Source of the DNA: Cordylochernes scorpioides
Lineage: Eukaryota > Arthropoda > Arachnida > Pseudoscorpiones > Chernetidae
DNA: 64,000 bases
Assembly (NCBI GenBank): GCA_030710605.1
Contig: CP092879.1
Location: forward strand, 21,956,801 to 22,020,800
Direction: 5' to 3'
Positions 42,932 to 52,798 of the stretch are shown here, piece by piece; the stretch's first letter is position 1; each line of letters opens with the position of its first letter. The notes under the pieces were generated by a model. It was not told the DNA's origin, made no database searches, and saw nothing but the letters and a program-made list of their open reading frames with translations. A program made the position numbers and the translations under genes.

Positions 42932-43303
42932 TAACACAGATTCAAGTATGTGTACTGGGTAACTATGGGACCATTTTGTTATAACTGGATAACACAGATT
43001 CAAGTATGTGTACTGGGTAACTATGGGACCATTTTGTTATAACTGGATAACACAGGTTCAAGTATGTGTACTGGGTAACTATGGGACCATTTTGTTATAA
43101 CTGGATAACACAGATTCAAGTATGTGTACTGGGTAACTATAGGGCCAATTTTATTATAATTGGTTAACACAGGTTCAATTATGTGTAACTATAGGACCAT
43201 TTTGTTATAACTGGATAACAGGTTCAAGTATGTGTACTGGGTAACTATGGGACCATTTTGTTATAACTGGATAGCCCAGATTCAAGTATGTGTACTGGGT
43301 AAC
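42932..43303. repeat. 58-bp satellite, segment 1
   Basis: Units of 58 bp with the core GTAACTATGGGACCATTTTG and TTATAACTGGATAACACAG. About six copies are present, including one variant that lacks the TACTGG part. The segment ends in GTAAC at the Gypsy-3 insertion. Confidence 0.95.
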
Positions 43304-43427
43304 TGTGCTGAGAACATGTAAGAAAACATGTACCTATGTTTTCCCACGTGACGCAGCGGAGCGTGACCTTGGCTGCACGGGTGAGTCAGTTGTTGTTTTG
43401 CTCTCTGTATGGATGGACATTAAAACA
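43304..43427 (+). repeat. Gypsy-3 5' LTR (124 bp)
   Basis: A very short LTR with TG...CA ends. CCCACGTGACGCAGCGGAGC in the middle contains a CACGTG palindrome. Confidence 0.95.
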
Positions 43428-43447
43428 TGGTGGCAGCGATAACTGGA
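43428..43447 (+). promoter_or_regulatory. Gypsy-3 primer-binding site
   Basis: TGGTGGCAGCGATAACTGGA follows the LTR directly. The first eleven bases equal those of Gypsy-1. Confidence 0.65.
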
Positions 43448-43508
43448 TAAAATACGAACCCGTATATCGCAAAATATCGATTTTTGCGTACCTAGGAAGA
43501 TAATTCAA

Positions 43509-44400
43509 ATGGCTCAGATTCAACCTCCAGAAACTTTCGACTTCTCGACTCCCAACGAATGGCCCAAATGGAGGAAGAGATTCGAACGATACCTCGTGGT
43601 CAGTGGAATGAAGAAGAAAGAGGAGGCGGACAAGATCGATTTGTTCATGTACTTGATGGGTGACCGCGCGGATGATATATTCGGGACCTTCAAGTTCGAA
43701 AAGGAGGAAGAGGCAACGAAAATTGATTCCGTCCTCAAGGCGTTCGACAGCCACTTCTGTGTCAGAAAGAATATTATCTACGAGCGTGCGAAATTTAATT
43801 CAAGAATCCAAGAGGATCGGGAGCTAGTGGACGAATTCATCACTTCATTGTACAAATTGGCTGATAGTTGCGAATTTGAGGGTCTTCATGAGCAGTTGAT
43901 CCGTGACCGAATCGTGGTTGGAGTGAGGGACAAAGCTTTATCTGAAAGAATGCAGTTGGACAGCGAACTGACTTTGGAAAAGGCGGTGAAAATGGTTCGA
44001 CAGCAGGAAGCCGTTCGACAGCAGCAAGTCGACCTGCAGCGTCCCTCAACAAGCCAAAAGGTCAATCAGGTGAAGTTCAACTCGAAGAAACAATCACCGA
44101 AACAACAACAGCAGCCTTCGAGGAAGAAGGAGAAGTCAGCCAAAACAAGATCACGATGTCCAAAATGCGGAGGTTTCACCCACAGGGAAGGACAGGCTTG
44201 CCGTGCTGAAGGACAAAAATGTAACCTGTGTTCAAAACAGGCCATTTTGCAAATTGCTGCCCAGATAAGCAGGCGAAGACTGCGGAAGTCAAAGCTGTTT
44301 CTGAACTTGATGAAGAAAAATTGGTTTTCTCCTGGAGGTCTCAGCTGTGGAGGATTAATCTAATCTCGATAATGATGAAGACGAGTGCAGGAGGCGATGG
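43509..44400 (+). pseudogene. Gypsy-3 gag, frameshift near its end
   Basis: The ATG at 43509 opens a 284-codon frame. The N-terminus (FDFSTPNEWPKWRKRFERYL) is the usual start of this Gypsy gag class. The capsid part contains LIRDRIVVGVRDKALSERMQ and a helical, Gln-rich linker follows. The Cys module begins CPKCGGFTHREGQAC and CNLCSK, but a frameshift at about 44240 moves its last part (TGHFANCC) into another frame. The main frame then runs on for about 40 unrelated codons. Apart from that one lesion the gag appears whole. Confidence 0.88.
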
Positions 44401-44643
44401 ACAGCAGAAATCCAAGTGAACGGGAAACAGGTGAAGTTCAAGCTCGACTCCCAGGCGGATGTTACATGTGTTCCTCTGTGTCTCTTCAAGAAGATAATGG
44501 GACAGCAACGACTAGTGGAAAGTGATATCAACATTAGAGCTGCAGAATTCTCCGAACTTCAGACTGTGGGTATGTTTATATCACAACGCTGCGAAATGGA
44601 ATTTATGAAATCAAGGAGAAGATTTATGTCATTCGTCGTTTGA
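44401..44643 (+). pseudogene. Gypsy-3 protease with altered active site
   Basis: The frame has FKLDSQADVTCVPLCLFKKI where retroviral-type proteases have LDTGADVT. The catalytic Asp is kept but the D-T/S-G signature has become D-S-Q, which should abolish activity. The C-terminal part overlaps the next frame by a few bases at 44640. Confidence 0.75.
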
Positions 44644-45803
44644 GTGAACCTCTTCTGAGTCGCCGGGCATGTGAGCTCTTGAACCTGGCGAGGCGAATTG
44701 AAGTGGTTGCGACGAGAATTAACCCGATCAAGGAATTCCCTGAAGTATTTGAAGGACTGGGACAGATCGGAAACCCTTACGAAATCAAATTGAAACCTGG
44801 AGCAAAACCATATGCTGTGCATACTCCTCGACGGGTACCAATACCTTTGATGGAAAAGCTCAAAACAAGATTGGAAGAGCTCGACAAAGACGAGATTTTG
44901 ACGAAGATTCTTGAAGCTCAACAAGAAGATACGACCCTGAAAGCAGTAGTCAACTACCTTGAGCAAGGCTGGGCAGATAAGAAGAAGATGTCACAGGCTC
45001 TGCTCTCTTATTGGCATGTCAAGGATGAACTCGGCGTTCAAAATGGACTACTGATGCGTAGCTGTCGTCTTGTTATTCCAGCAAGTATGAAACTGGAGAT
45101 CCTAGATAAGTTGCACGCTGGGCACTTCGGGATTACAAAAACAAGACTTCGCGCACGTGAGACAGTATGGTGGCCTGGAATTTCGGAGGAGATCGCGGAA
45201 ACGGTCAGAAAGTGCAGTGTCTGTATCCAGGAAGCCGTCTCAAAACATGAACCTTTGATACCAACCAACTTTCCTACACGACCGTGGCAAAATATTGGAA
45301 TGGATTTGTTCAAGTTCGAGAATAAGTGGTATCTAGTCGTCATTGACTATTATTCTCGCTTTCCTGAAATGATTCAGCTGGATCGGCTCACAGCTAGTGT
45401 GGTGGTGCGTAGTTGCAAATCCATATTTGCCCGAAATGGAATCCCAGAAACTGTTGTAAGCGATAATGGGACGCAATTTGGAGCTGCTCGTGAATTTGCA
45501 AATTTCGCAAGGCAGTACGGATTCACACATGTCACTTCAAGTCCTCGATTCCCGCAGAGCAATGGGATGGCAGAAGCAGGTGTGAAAATTGCTAAGTTGA
45601 TCCTCAAGAAAAATCAAGACCCATCGCTTGGACTCCTGGAGTATCGATCGACCCCTTTGGAGAACGGTTACAGCCCTGCTGAGCTTCTCATGGGACGTAA
45701 ACTCCGAACGACCTTGCCAATTGCACCAGAGAATCTTAATCCAAAGTTGGTGGACTCTCAGACCCTGAAAAGAAAGGAGAAAGGATATGAAATCCAGATA
45801 TGA
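44640..45803 (+). CDS. Gypsy-3 Pol remnant: RT start fused in frame to integrase
   Basis: This open frame has 387 codons. Residues 1-87 match the region before and at the start of RT (INPIKEFPEVFEGLGQIG, then TPRRVPIPLMEKLKTRLEEL). At about residue 88 the sequence jumps to the linker before integrase (ILEAQQEDTTLKAVVNYLEQ), with no YxDD and no RNase H. The integrase zinc domain has H159, H162, C192 and C195. The core has D222 (GMDLF), D275 (SDNGTQF) and E312 (GMAEAGV), so the catalytic triad is complete. The frame is undamaged. Whether it is translated is unknown; the upstream AUG at 44640 is simply the first Met. Confidence 0.8.
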   Translation: MSEPLLSRRACELLNLARRIEVVATRINPIKEFPEVFEGLGQIGNPYEIKLKPGAKPYAVHTPRRVPIPLMEKLKTRLEELDKDEILTKILEAQQEDTTLKAVVNYLEQGWADKKKMSQALLSYWHVKDELGVQNGLLMRSCRLVIPASMKLEILDKLHAGHFGITKTRLRARETVWWPGISEEIAETVRKCSVCIQEAVSKHEPLIPTNFPTRPWQNIGMDLFKFENKWYLVVIDYYSRFPEMIQLDRLTASVVVRSCKSIFARNGIPETVVSDNGTQFGAAREFANFARQYGFTHVTSSPRFPQSNGMAEAGVKIAKLILKKNQDPSLGLLEYRSTPLENGYSPAELLMGRKLRTTLPIAPENLNPKLVDSQTLKRKEKGYEIQI

Positions 45804-46146
45804 TCGACGCTGCGGAGCTACGGACATGGAGGAGCTATCCGAAGGTAACACGGTTTGGATTACAGATATGCGAACCTGGGGGATTGTAAAGCAGAAGGCA
45901 TCGACACCAAGGTCATATATGGTTGATACTCCAGTTGGGACTTTACGTCGAAACAGGTTCCATCTACGAAAAGGAGTTACAGTGCAATATCCAGCCGACC
46001 CATCGACGCCGACCTTTTCGGGGGAGGAACTGGTTGAAAATGAAAAGACCCCAGTTGTGGATTATCCCTCTAACGACTCAGAAGACGGCCAGATAAGAAC
46101 CCGGAGTGGACGAATTGTTAAACCTATGGATCGCCTTCATTATTAA
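45787..46146 (+). CDS. Gypsy-3 integrase C-terminal tail
   Basis: This 119-codon frame overlaps the previous one by 17 bases in a different frame. It has a GNTVWITDMRTWGIVKQKAS block, a small beta-rich chromatin- or DNA-binding-like tail typical of Gypsy integrases, and ends RTRSGRIVKPMDRLHY. It was presumably continuous with the integrase before a one-base indel near 45790. Confidence 0.65.
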   Translation: MKSRYDRRCGATDMEELSEGNTVWITDMRTWGIVKQKASTPRSYMVDTPVGTLRRNRFHLRKGVTVQYPADPSTPTFSGEELVENEKTPVVDYPSNDSEDGQIRTRSGRIVKPMDRLHY

Positions 46147-46206
46147 TTATATTATGCATTTAAAGTTTGTAATGTATATATATATTTCAAATCTTAAAAA
46201 GGGGGA

Positions 46207-46329
46207 TGTGCTGAGAACATGTAAGAAAACATGTACCTATGTTTCCCACGTGACGCAGCGGAGCGTGACCTTGGCTGCACGGGTGAGTCAGTTGTTGTTT
46301 TGCTCTCTGTATGGATGGACATTAAAACA
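46207..46329 (+). repeat. Gypsy-3 3' LTR (123 bp)
   Basis: It matches the 5' LTR except for one missing T. Confidence 0.95.
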
Positions 46330-47228
46330 GTAACTATGGGACCATTTTGTTATAACTGGATAACACAGGTTCAAGTATGTGTACTGGGTAACTATGGGAC
46401 CATTTTGTTATAACTGGATAACACAGATTCAAGAATGTGTACTGGGTAACTATGGGACCATTTTGTTATAACTGGATAACACAGATTCAAGTATGTGTAC
46501 TGGGTAACTATGGGACCATTTTGTTACAACTGGATAACACAGGTTCAAGTATGTGTACTGGGTAACTATGGGACCATTTTGTTATAACTGGATAACACAG
46601 GTTCAAGTATGTGTACTGGGTAACTATGGGACCATTTTGTTATAACTGGATAACACAGATTCAAGTATGTGACTGGGTAACTATGGGACCATTTTGTTAT
46701 AACTGGATAACACAGATTCAAGTATGTGTACTGGGTAACTATGGGACCATTTTGTTATAACTGGATAACACAGGTTCAAGTATGTGTACCGGGTAACTAT
46801 GGGACCATTTTGTTATAACTGGATAACACAGATTCAAGTATGTGTACTGGGTAACTATGGGACCATTTTGTTATAACTGGATAACACAGATTCAAGTATG
46901 TGTACTGGGTAACTGTGGGACCATTTTGTTATAACTGGATAAAATAGGTTCAAGTATGTGTAACTATAGGACCATTTTGTTATAACTGGATAACACAGGT
47001 TCAAGTATGTGTAACTATAGGACCATTTTGTTATAACTGGATAACACAGGTTCAAGTATGTGTAACTATAGGACTATTTTGTTATAACTGGATAACACAG
47101 GTTCAAGTATGTGTACTAGGTAACTATGGGACCATTTTGTTATAACTTGATAACACAGGTTCAAGTATGTGTAACTATAGGACCATTTTGTTATAACTGG
47201 ATAACACAGGTTCAAGTATGTGTAACTA
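46330..47228. repeat. 58-bp satellite, segment 2
   Basis: About 15 units of the same 58-bp repeat. Toward the right end shorter variants that lack CTGGGTA (GTATGTGTAACTATAGGACC) become common, so two subfamilies exist. Confidence 0.95.
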
Positions 47229-47510
47229 TTAAATCCAAAAGACAAAAAACCTCTCGCAATTAGTATCTTTTATTACATATAACGGACGCTAGCTTTCGAA
47301 CAATAAGTTCTTCAACGGGCGTTCTTACAAAACGAAATCAGATTCTTATTAATATATAGAGGTAATCGAAAAAATATATACAAATATTCGCTTAAAGATA
47401 TGCTAAAAGGTAAATTAGAGAATTAAAAGATAATCAGATATGCAAAAATTTTTTAAAACTAAATTAAGTTAAAAACTAAGGGGGGAAGGGGACATAGCAG
47501 AATTCGTTCT

Positions 47511-48184
47511 TCAAACTCTTTTAAAAAGGCAGCGGAACTGTTCCGGGACATCTATTCTTCTGTTTATGCTGTCTTTACAACCAGAAACCAAGGATTCCAA
47601 AATTAATCTTTCCTCTTTGTATCTGATGTTGTTGTAATGGCAGATAGGGTTATCCAGATCAAAACTATGACCTGTGTTTAACGTGTGTTGGTACAGAAGG
47701 GATCTGGGGTCTTTTGAGCTGATATTGTATTTGTGTTCTTTAATTCGGTTTTCGATTTTTCTGCCTGTTTCTCCTACATAAACGGATTCACAATCGTTGC
47801 AGGCAACCGAATAGATCGCGTTGCTTTTATGTTGAACATCATGTTTAACTCCTGGTTTGGTAATGGGGTTCCTCAGTATATGTCCTGTTGTGCTTGTGCT
47901 GCGATAGGTGAACTGGATTCCATATTTCCTCAAATCATGGGCTATTCGTTGATTGGTAGGGGAGAAATCTATAAAACCCCTGGTTCTATTGACTGTGAGG
48001 GTAACCTTCTTGAACGGGATGAATGTATGTTTTCTTATAAAGTCTGGTGGGTATCCAAATGTTCGTAGATTATTGTAAATATTCTCTTTTTCTTTTTCTT
48101 TTAAAGCTCGAAGGGAACAATGGGTATGGAGTCTCTTAGTTAGGGTTTTGACAACTGATATTTTGTAAGAGACTGGACTGTAGG
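47511..48184 (-). pseudogene. PLE-1 thumb and GIY-YIG endonuclease part
   Basis: From the Copia junction the frame continues without a stop through a helical linker (IYNNLRTFGYPPDFIRKH) into the linker before the nuclease. The GIY-YIG domain reads YSVACNDCESVYVGETGRKI then ENRIKEHKYN, with the Cys pair typical of Penelope nucleases and the catalytic Arg and Glu region present. It ends at a stop at 47511. GIY-YIG nucleases of Penelope elements nick target DNA for primed reverse transcription in the nucleus. Only the Copia insertion separates it from the RT. Confidence 0.9.
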
Positions 48185-48448
48185 TGATATAGGCTTAGCA
48201 AAATACTATATTTATTCTTAAGGATTTCTGTTTGATTTTGTACTCACGTATGTTGTAGTTACGAGGACATCCCTTTAGATAAAAACAAATATATATTTAT
48301 TTAAGGAACGACTTGTTCCATTACATATATTGTTAAGACAAGTTAGCGGTAAACAATAACAGCAAGGTTGAAGGTAGTAGTTGGAAGTAGTTACGTCATA
48401 GTAGTGACGTCAGCATCTATGATGATTAAAGTCAAAGTTCGCGTAACA
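48185..48448 (-). repeat. Copia 3' LTR (264 bp)
   Basis: On the minus strand it runs TGTTACGCGAAC to GCCTATATCA. Confidence 0.97.
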
Positions 48449-48457
48449 ATTCCCTCC

Positions 48458-51400
48458 TTACTTTGTCTTTATTCCCACGATGCTGAGGCTCTCCAGGTGT
48501 TTCTTCATCTGGTCTCGGGATAGGTCCTTTGTGAAGATATCCGCCTCCAGGTCCTGGGATGGCTTGTACAGAAGGCAGATGTCTCTGGATTCATAACAGT
48601 CTCTTAAGAAGTGGTACTTTCTGTTGATATGTCTACAGCGACTGCTTTGTTTAGGGCTGGAGATCCAGTTGATCAATGACTGACTGTCTGTATAGATCGC
48701 AGTTGGTTTTTCCATGAAATTCCATTCTTCCAGCTCTCGTAACAGGTTTATTATCCACTTGATTTGACAGCAGCTTTCACAAGCAGCTATCATTTCCGCT
48801 TCCATTGTGGAGAGGGCGACGAGTGGTTGTTTACTACTTTTCCAGTCTATAGTTGCTTCGCCGAGCTTCAATACATATCCGCCGTAGGATTTTCCGTCAT
48901 GAGTGGTCGACCAGCTGGCATCGGCGTAGGACTTCAGGATTCCAGTCTTCCCTCTTTCAAATTTCACTCCTAGGTCAATTGTTCCTCGTAGGTATCTCAT
49001 CACTCTTTTGATTGCTGTCCAGTGCATCTGTTTTGGTTGTCTGGAGTACTGTGAAAGTTTGCTAGTGATGTAAGCGATGTCGGGTCTGGTGTTAACAGCT
49101 AGAAACATTAGCATTCCAAGGGCTTCTTGGTAAGTGTGCTGATCACAATTGTCATCTTCAATATGATTGTCCAAATTGATTTCTTTGGAACCTGGTGTTG
49201 GAACTTCCTTACAATTTTCCATTCCATATTTCTGCAATATTTGTTGTACATAGTGGCTTTGCTGTAGCGAAATTCCCTCCTTGTCTTGTATGATCTTGAT
49301 TCCCAAAAACATACCTTTACATGTTACATCCTTTATTTCCAGGTGATGTCTCAATTTATTGATGAATCTGTTCGAGGTATCTTCAGAATCTGAGACAGTG
49401 ATAAAGTCATCAACATATATCCCTACATAGAAGTATTTGTCTTCATTCTTCCATTTAAATAGGCAAGGATCAGATTTAAGTTTTTCCAGTCCACAGTCAT
49501 GAAGTACTTGACTGAATTTCTCATACCACGATCTTCCGGATTGAGGTAGACCGTAAATACTTTTGTTGAGTTTGCAAACTTTGTTTCTGTCTTGGACAAA
49601 TCCAGCAGGTTGTTCCATTAATATTGTATTTTCAATGTTTCCATTTAGATAGGCTGCTTTCACATCAAATAGTTTAATGACTGAATCTTTTGTTGCTGCC
49701 ATTGACAAAATAGTCCTGAGGGTGGCATTTTTAATTACAGGGCTGAAACTTTCGTTGTAATCTCTTCCTGGGATTTGGTTGTATCCCATTGCAACAAGTC
49801 TAGCTTTGTAAGTTTTGTTTTCTTGGTCTTTAGATATTTTGAACACCCATTTACTTTTGACAACTTTAGCGTTTACAGGTCTAGGTACCAGTTCCCATAC
49901 TTGATGCGAGTACATGTTCTGTATTTCCTCAAGCATTGCGTTCTCCCAATGTTTCTTGTCTTCGCATGCGATGGCTTCTTCATAGTCTTTCGGAATGGTT
50001 TCATTCGTAGTAGCCAGAACGTAGTCATCGAATCTTTTAGGTATTGTTCGAGTTCTTTGTGGTCTGTCTGATTCACTTGACTCTGTCTGTCTGTTGACCA
50101 TGGTATCTGGTGCTGGCTCTTCAATATCAACATCTGATAGAACATGATTGTCCAGTTGTTCATCCTCCTGAATGAAGAAATATGTGTCAGTGTCCGTATT
50201 ATTATCATTTTGTTTTTCTTCCGAGATGACATTATTGTTCTCTCTGAAGTGAATGTCTGCGGTTTCAAGAATGACTCTCGCTGTGATATCAAATACTCGA
50301 TAAGCTCTTCTGCATCTTGAATAGCCTACAAATATTCCTCTCTTAGATTTAGCTTCTAGTTTGTGTCTTTGATGATTCTCGAGTTTATAGAAGACTTCAC
50401 AACCAAATCTCATGATGTGAGAGACGGATGGCTTTTTACCTTTCCATTTTTCCATAGGGGTAGTGTCTGGGTCATTGGTTGTGGGAGTTAGATTGTACAG
50501 ATATGCAGCTGTATTCACAGCTTCTGCCCAGAAGTGTAGGGGTAATTGGGAGTCTGCCAGAAGTGTTCGGCCTTTGTCTAATAGTGTTCTGTTAGCTCTT
50601 TCAACTTTCCCATTGCTTCTTGGGGTGTACGGTGTAGTTAGTTCATGTTTAATTCCTTTGGATTCTATGAAGGTTTCAAGGTTTTTATTGATAAATTCTG
50701 TTCCGTTATCTGTTCTAAGTCGTTTTAGTTTTGAGCTTAGCTCGTTTTCTCTCTTTACAATAAACTTCTTCAAAACTTCTGCTGCCGAGAGTTTATCTTT
50801 GAGAAATTCTACAAATATTCTCCTAGAAAATCCATCTACAATGGTCAAGAAATATTTACTTCCGCCCAAGGAGTTTATTCTCATTGGACCACAGAGATCG
50901 ACATAAATGGCTTCAAATGGGTAGCTTTCCTGATTGCCATCTGTGTGAACATAGGGTACTTTGGTCATTTTTCCTAATGAGCAAGCATCACATTGATCAA
51001 GGGTACCATTTATAGAGTTCAAGCCTTTTAGAAGATTGTTCTTCAAAATCAGGTCTAGTTTGTTGTTACTAGGATGTCCTAACCTTCTGTGCCATGCAGT
51101 CCTAGAATTGTCCTTTGAAATCAAGCAATGTTCGTTTGGGACATGAGTTGCTTCAGATAAACGTGATAGGTTCAATGTGTACATGTTACCATCAAAGTTG
51201 CCTGTTCCTATTAGCTTGTCATCAGAAGAGTATATGTATGCTCCTTCAGAGTTCAAAAGAACAGAGTTCCCTCTTCTTACTGCGCTTGGAATGGACATTA
51301 GATTTCCTTTCAGGTGTGGTACATGGAGGACATTATGCAGGGTTACAGCGTTGTTAAGTTTGTCCTTACCTTGTACAGTAGCTTGAATTGATCCTGATGA

Positions 51401-52411
51401 GGCAGATTCGATGTGCCTCCCTTCTTCTGCCACTTGTATGCTTCTTCTCTCCTCCGTCTTGTGCTCGATCCAATCACCATGGGAAGTCATGTGGCTTGTG
51501 CACGCAGAATCAATTATCCACACGTCCTGAGTTGTCGGGCGTTCCTCCCTTGTGCTTGCATGTAGTGCGTATTCTGAAGTGGAGTCTCTTCGTTGGGATG
51601 GTTCCTCCGTTCGTTCTTGGATTGCTGACCTGGCTGTGTCTTTGTTTTGTTTTGGTTCTTTATGGTAGTTCCTTGTACTGGCCATGTTATTTTTGTTTGT
51701 TGTATTCTTTTGATTTCCTTTGTTGTCAGGGTTGAACCAACAGTCTTTCTTGAAATGTCCTTTTCTTTTGCAAATGAAGCATGATTTTTCTTTGAATTGG
51801 TTGCCTGATGATCTGAAAGCATTTTCAGGATTTTTGCTTCTGTCCTGTCTTTTCTTCTCGAAATCCAGTAGAGTTTGTCTCAAGTCTGGTAAGGAGATTT
51901 CTCTGTTTATTGACAGTGCTGCTGTGATCGTGTCAAAGTTAGGTGTGAGTCCTTCAACAATGTATCGTACAATTTCTCTTTCTGTTACAGTCTTTCCTAG
52001 CTGGGTGATCTCTTGTGCCAGTTTCTGTGCTCGTACAATATACATGTTGACATTTTCATTTGGGTTCAATTTTAGTCTGGCTAGATCCAACATTAGGTCT
52101 ATCCTTTTATTTTCTAGAGATCCTTCAAACCTTTTCTTTATGTCGTACCAAATTCTTTTGGCTCTTTTATCGCCTCGAAAGATGATTGTTAAGTCATCCG
52201 AAAGTGACAATATTATTAGGCTGTATGCTTCCCGATTCTTTTTCTTCCAAATATCATATTCTAGTTTATTTTTTGTTAAGTCTGGCTCGTCATCAACAAT
52301 TACGTCCTCGAAGAGATCTTTTGAATCTAGAATTGCTTCCATTTTCATGGACCACGTGGTATAGTTGTTTTCTGTTAACTGTTCGATTTTTGCTAAGTTA
52401 TGTGTATCCAT
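48458..52411 (-). CDS. Copia Gag-Pol polyprotein, intact
   Basis: A single frame of 1317 residues, starting ATG about 120 bp inside the 5' LTR and stopping nine bases before the 3' LTR. Gag (UBN2-like) spans about 1-205, with a zinc knuckle C211-x2-C-x4-H-x4-C224. The protease has D301 in WIIDSACTSHM. The integrase zinc domain uses H441, H446, C474 and C477, and its core uses D505, D568 and E604 (35 residues between the last two). RT shows LVAMGYNQIPGRDY, FDVKAAYLNG and YVDD at 999-1002. RNase H has D1164, E1204 and D1242, with ADIFTKDL near the end. All catalytic residues are present. The length is normal for Copia, and no frameshift separates gag from pol. Confidence 0.97.
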   Translation of the reverse strand: MDTHNLAKIEQLTENNYTTWSMKMEAILDSKDLFEDVIVDDEPDLTKNKLEYDIWKKKNREAYSLIILSLSDDLTIIFRGDKRAKRIWYDIKKRFEGSLENKRIDLMLDLARLKLNPNENVNMYIVRAQKLAQEITQLGKTVTEREIVRYIVEGLTPNFDTITAALSINREISLPDLRQTLLDFEKKRQDRSKNPENAFRSSGNQFKEKSCFICKRKGHFKKDCWFNPDNKGNQKNTTNKNNMASTRNYHKEPKQNKDTARSAIQERTEEPSQRRDSTSEYALHASTREERPTTQDVWIIDSACTSHMTSHGDWIEHKTEERRSIQVAEEGRHIESASSGSIQATVQGKDKLNNAVTLHNVLHVPHLKGNLMSIPSAVRRGNSVLLNSEGAYIYSSDDKLIGTGNFDGNMYTLNLSRLSEATHVPNEHCLISKDNSRTAWHRRLGHPSNNKLDLILKNNLLKGLNSINGTLDQCDACSLGKMTKVPYVHTDGNQESYPFEAIYVDLCGPMRINSLGGSKYFLTIVDGFSRRIFVEFLKDKLSAAEVLKKFIVKRENELSSKLKRLRTDNGTEFINKNLETFIESKGIKHELTTPYTPRSNGKVERANRTLLDKGRTLLADSQLPLHFWAEAVNTAAYLYNLTPTTNDPDTTPMEKWKGKKPSVSHIMRFGCEVFYKLENHQRHKLEAKSKRGIFVGYSRCRRAYRVFDITARVILETADIHFRENNNVISEEKQNDNNTDTDTYFFIQEDEQLDNHVLSDVDIEEPAPDTMVNRQTESSESDRPQRTRTIPKRFDDYVLATTNETIPKDYEEAIACEDKKHWENAMLEEIQNMYSHQVWELVPRPVNAKVVKSKWVFKISKDQENKTYKARLVAMGYNQIPGRDYNESFSPVIKNATLRTILSMAATKDSVIKLFDVKAAYLNGNIENTILMEQPAGFVQDRNKVCKLNKSIYGLPQSGRSWYEKFSQVLHDCGLEKLKSDPCLFKWKNEDKYFYVGIYVDDFITVSDSEDTSNRFINKLRHHLEIKDVTCKGMFLGIKIIQDKEGISLQQSHYVQQILQKYGMENCKEVPTPGSKEINLDNHIEDDNCDQHTYQEALGMLMFLAVNTRPDIAYITSKLSQYSRQPKQMHWTAIKRVMRYLRGTIDLGVKFERGKTGILKSYADASWSTTHDGKSYGGYVLKLGEATIDWKSSKQPLVALSTMEAEMIAACESCCQIKWIINLLRELEEWNFMEKPTAIYTDSQSLINWISSPKQSSRCRHINRKYHFLRDCYESRDICLLYKPSQDLEADIFTKDLSRDQMKKHLESLSIVGIKTK

Positions 52412-52514
52412 TTTTATTCAATATTTATTTTCTAAATTGGCGGTTAGTCCAATTATTTATTTTCTTTATGATTTAAATGGATCAATTGGCGGTTAGTCCA
52501 ATTCGCGCGCCCAA

Positions 52515-52533
52515 ACAACGCTCAGCTACCAAA
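52515..52533 (-). promoter_or_regulatory. Copia primer-binding site
   Basis: Minus strand, one to two bases inside the LTR: TTGGTAGCTGAGCGTTG. It resembles the initiator-Met tRNA complement used by many Copia elements. Confidence 0.6.
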
Positions 52534-52534
52534 T

Positions 52535-52798
52535 TGATATAGGCTTAGCAAAATACTATATTTATTCTTAAGGATTTCTGTTTGATTTTGTACTCACGTA
52601 TGTTGTAGTTACGAGGACATCCCTTTAGATAAAAACAAATATATATTTATTTAAGGAACGACTTGTTCCATTACATATATTGTTAAGACAAGTTAGCGGT
52701 AAACAATAACAGCAAGGTTGAAGGTAGTAGTTGGAAGTAGTTACGTCATAGTAGTGACGTCAGCATCTATGATGATTAAAGTCAAAGTTCGCGTAACA
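52535..52798 (-). repeat. Copia 5' LTR (264 bp)
   Basis: Same length and, by eye, same sequence as the 3' LTR. It contains a GTCACTACTATGACGTAA (CRE-like TGACGT) region. Confidence 0.97.

Larger units (their letters stand above)
43304..46329 (+). mobile_element. Gypsy-3: RT-less Ty3/Gypsy element, 3026 bp
   Basis: LTRs of 124 and 123 bp (TGTGCTGAGAACATG...CATTAAAACA) differ by one T in a T-run. GTAAC flanks both sides (43299-43303, 46330-46334), and removing the element restores the satellite. The interior encodes gag, a mutated protease, a short start of RT joined in frame to integrase, and the integrase tail. RT palm and RNase H are absent. PBS TGGTGGCAGCG and a GGGGGAT purine end adjoin the LTRs. 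Near-identical LTRs imply recent transposition, presumably helped by an autonomous relative. Confidence 0.95.
48185..52798 (-). mobile_element. Copia retrotransposon, complete, 4614 bp, TSD GTAGG
   Basis: Both LTRs are 264 bp and I found no difference between them when reading base by base. GTAGG lies on both sides (48180-48184, 52799-52803). The interior is a single open frame of 1317 codons. A primer site TGGTAGCTGAGCG sits inside the 5' LTR (initiator-Met-like) and a purine tract AAGGAGGGAAT precedes the 3' LTR. Everything needed for autonomous transposition appears present, so this is the youngest structure in the window. Confidence 0.98.

Noticed and set aside
51388-52364. Long plus-strand frames opposite the Copia gene
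   Set aside because: Antisense shadows of the conserved minus-strand polyprotein; no domain.
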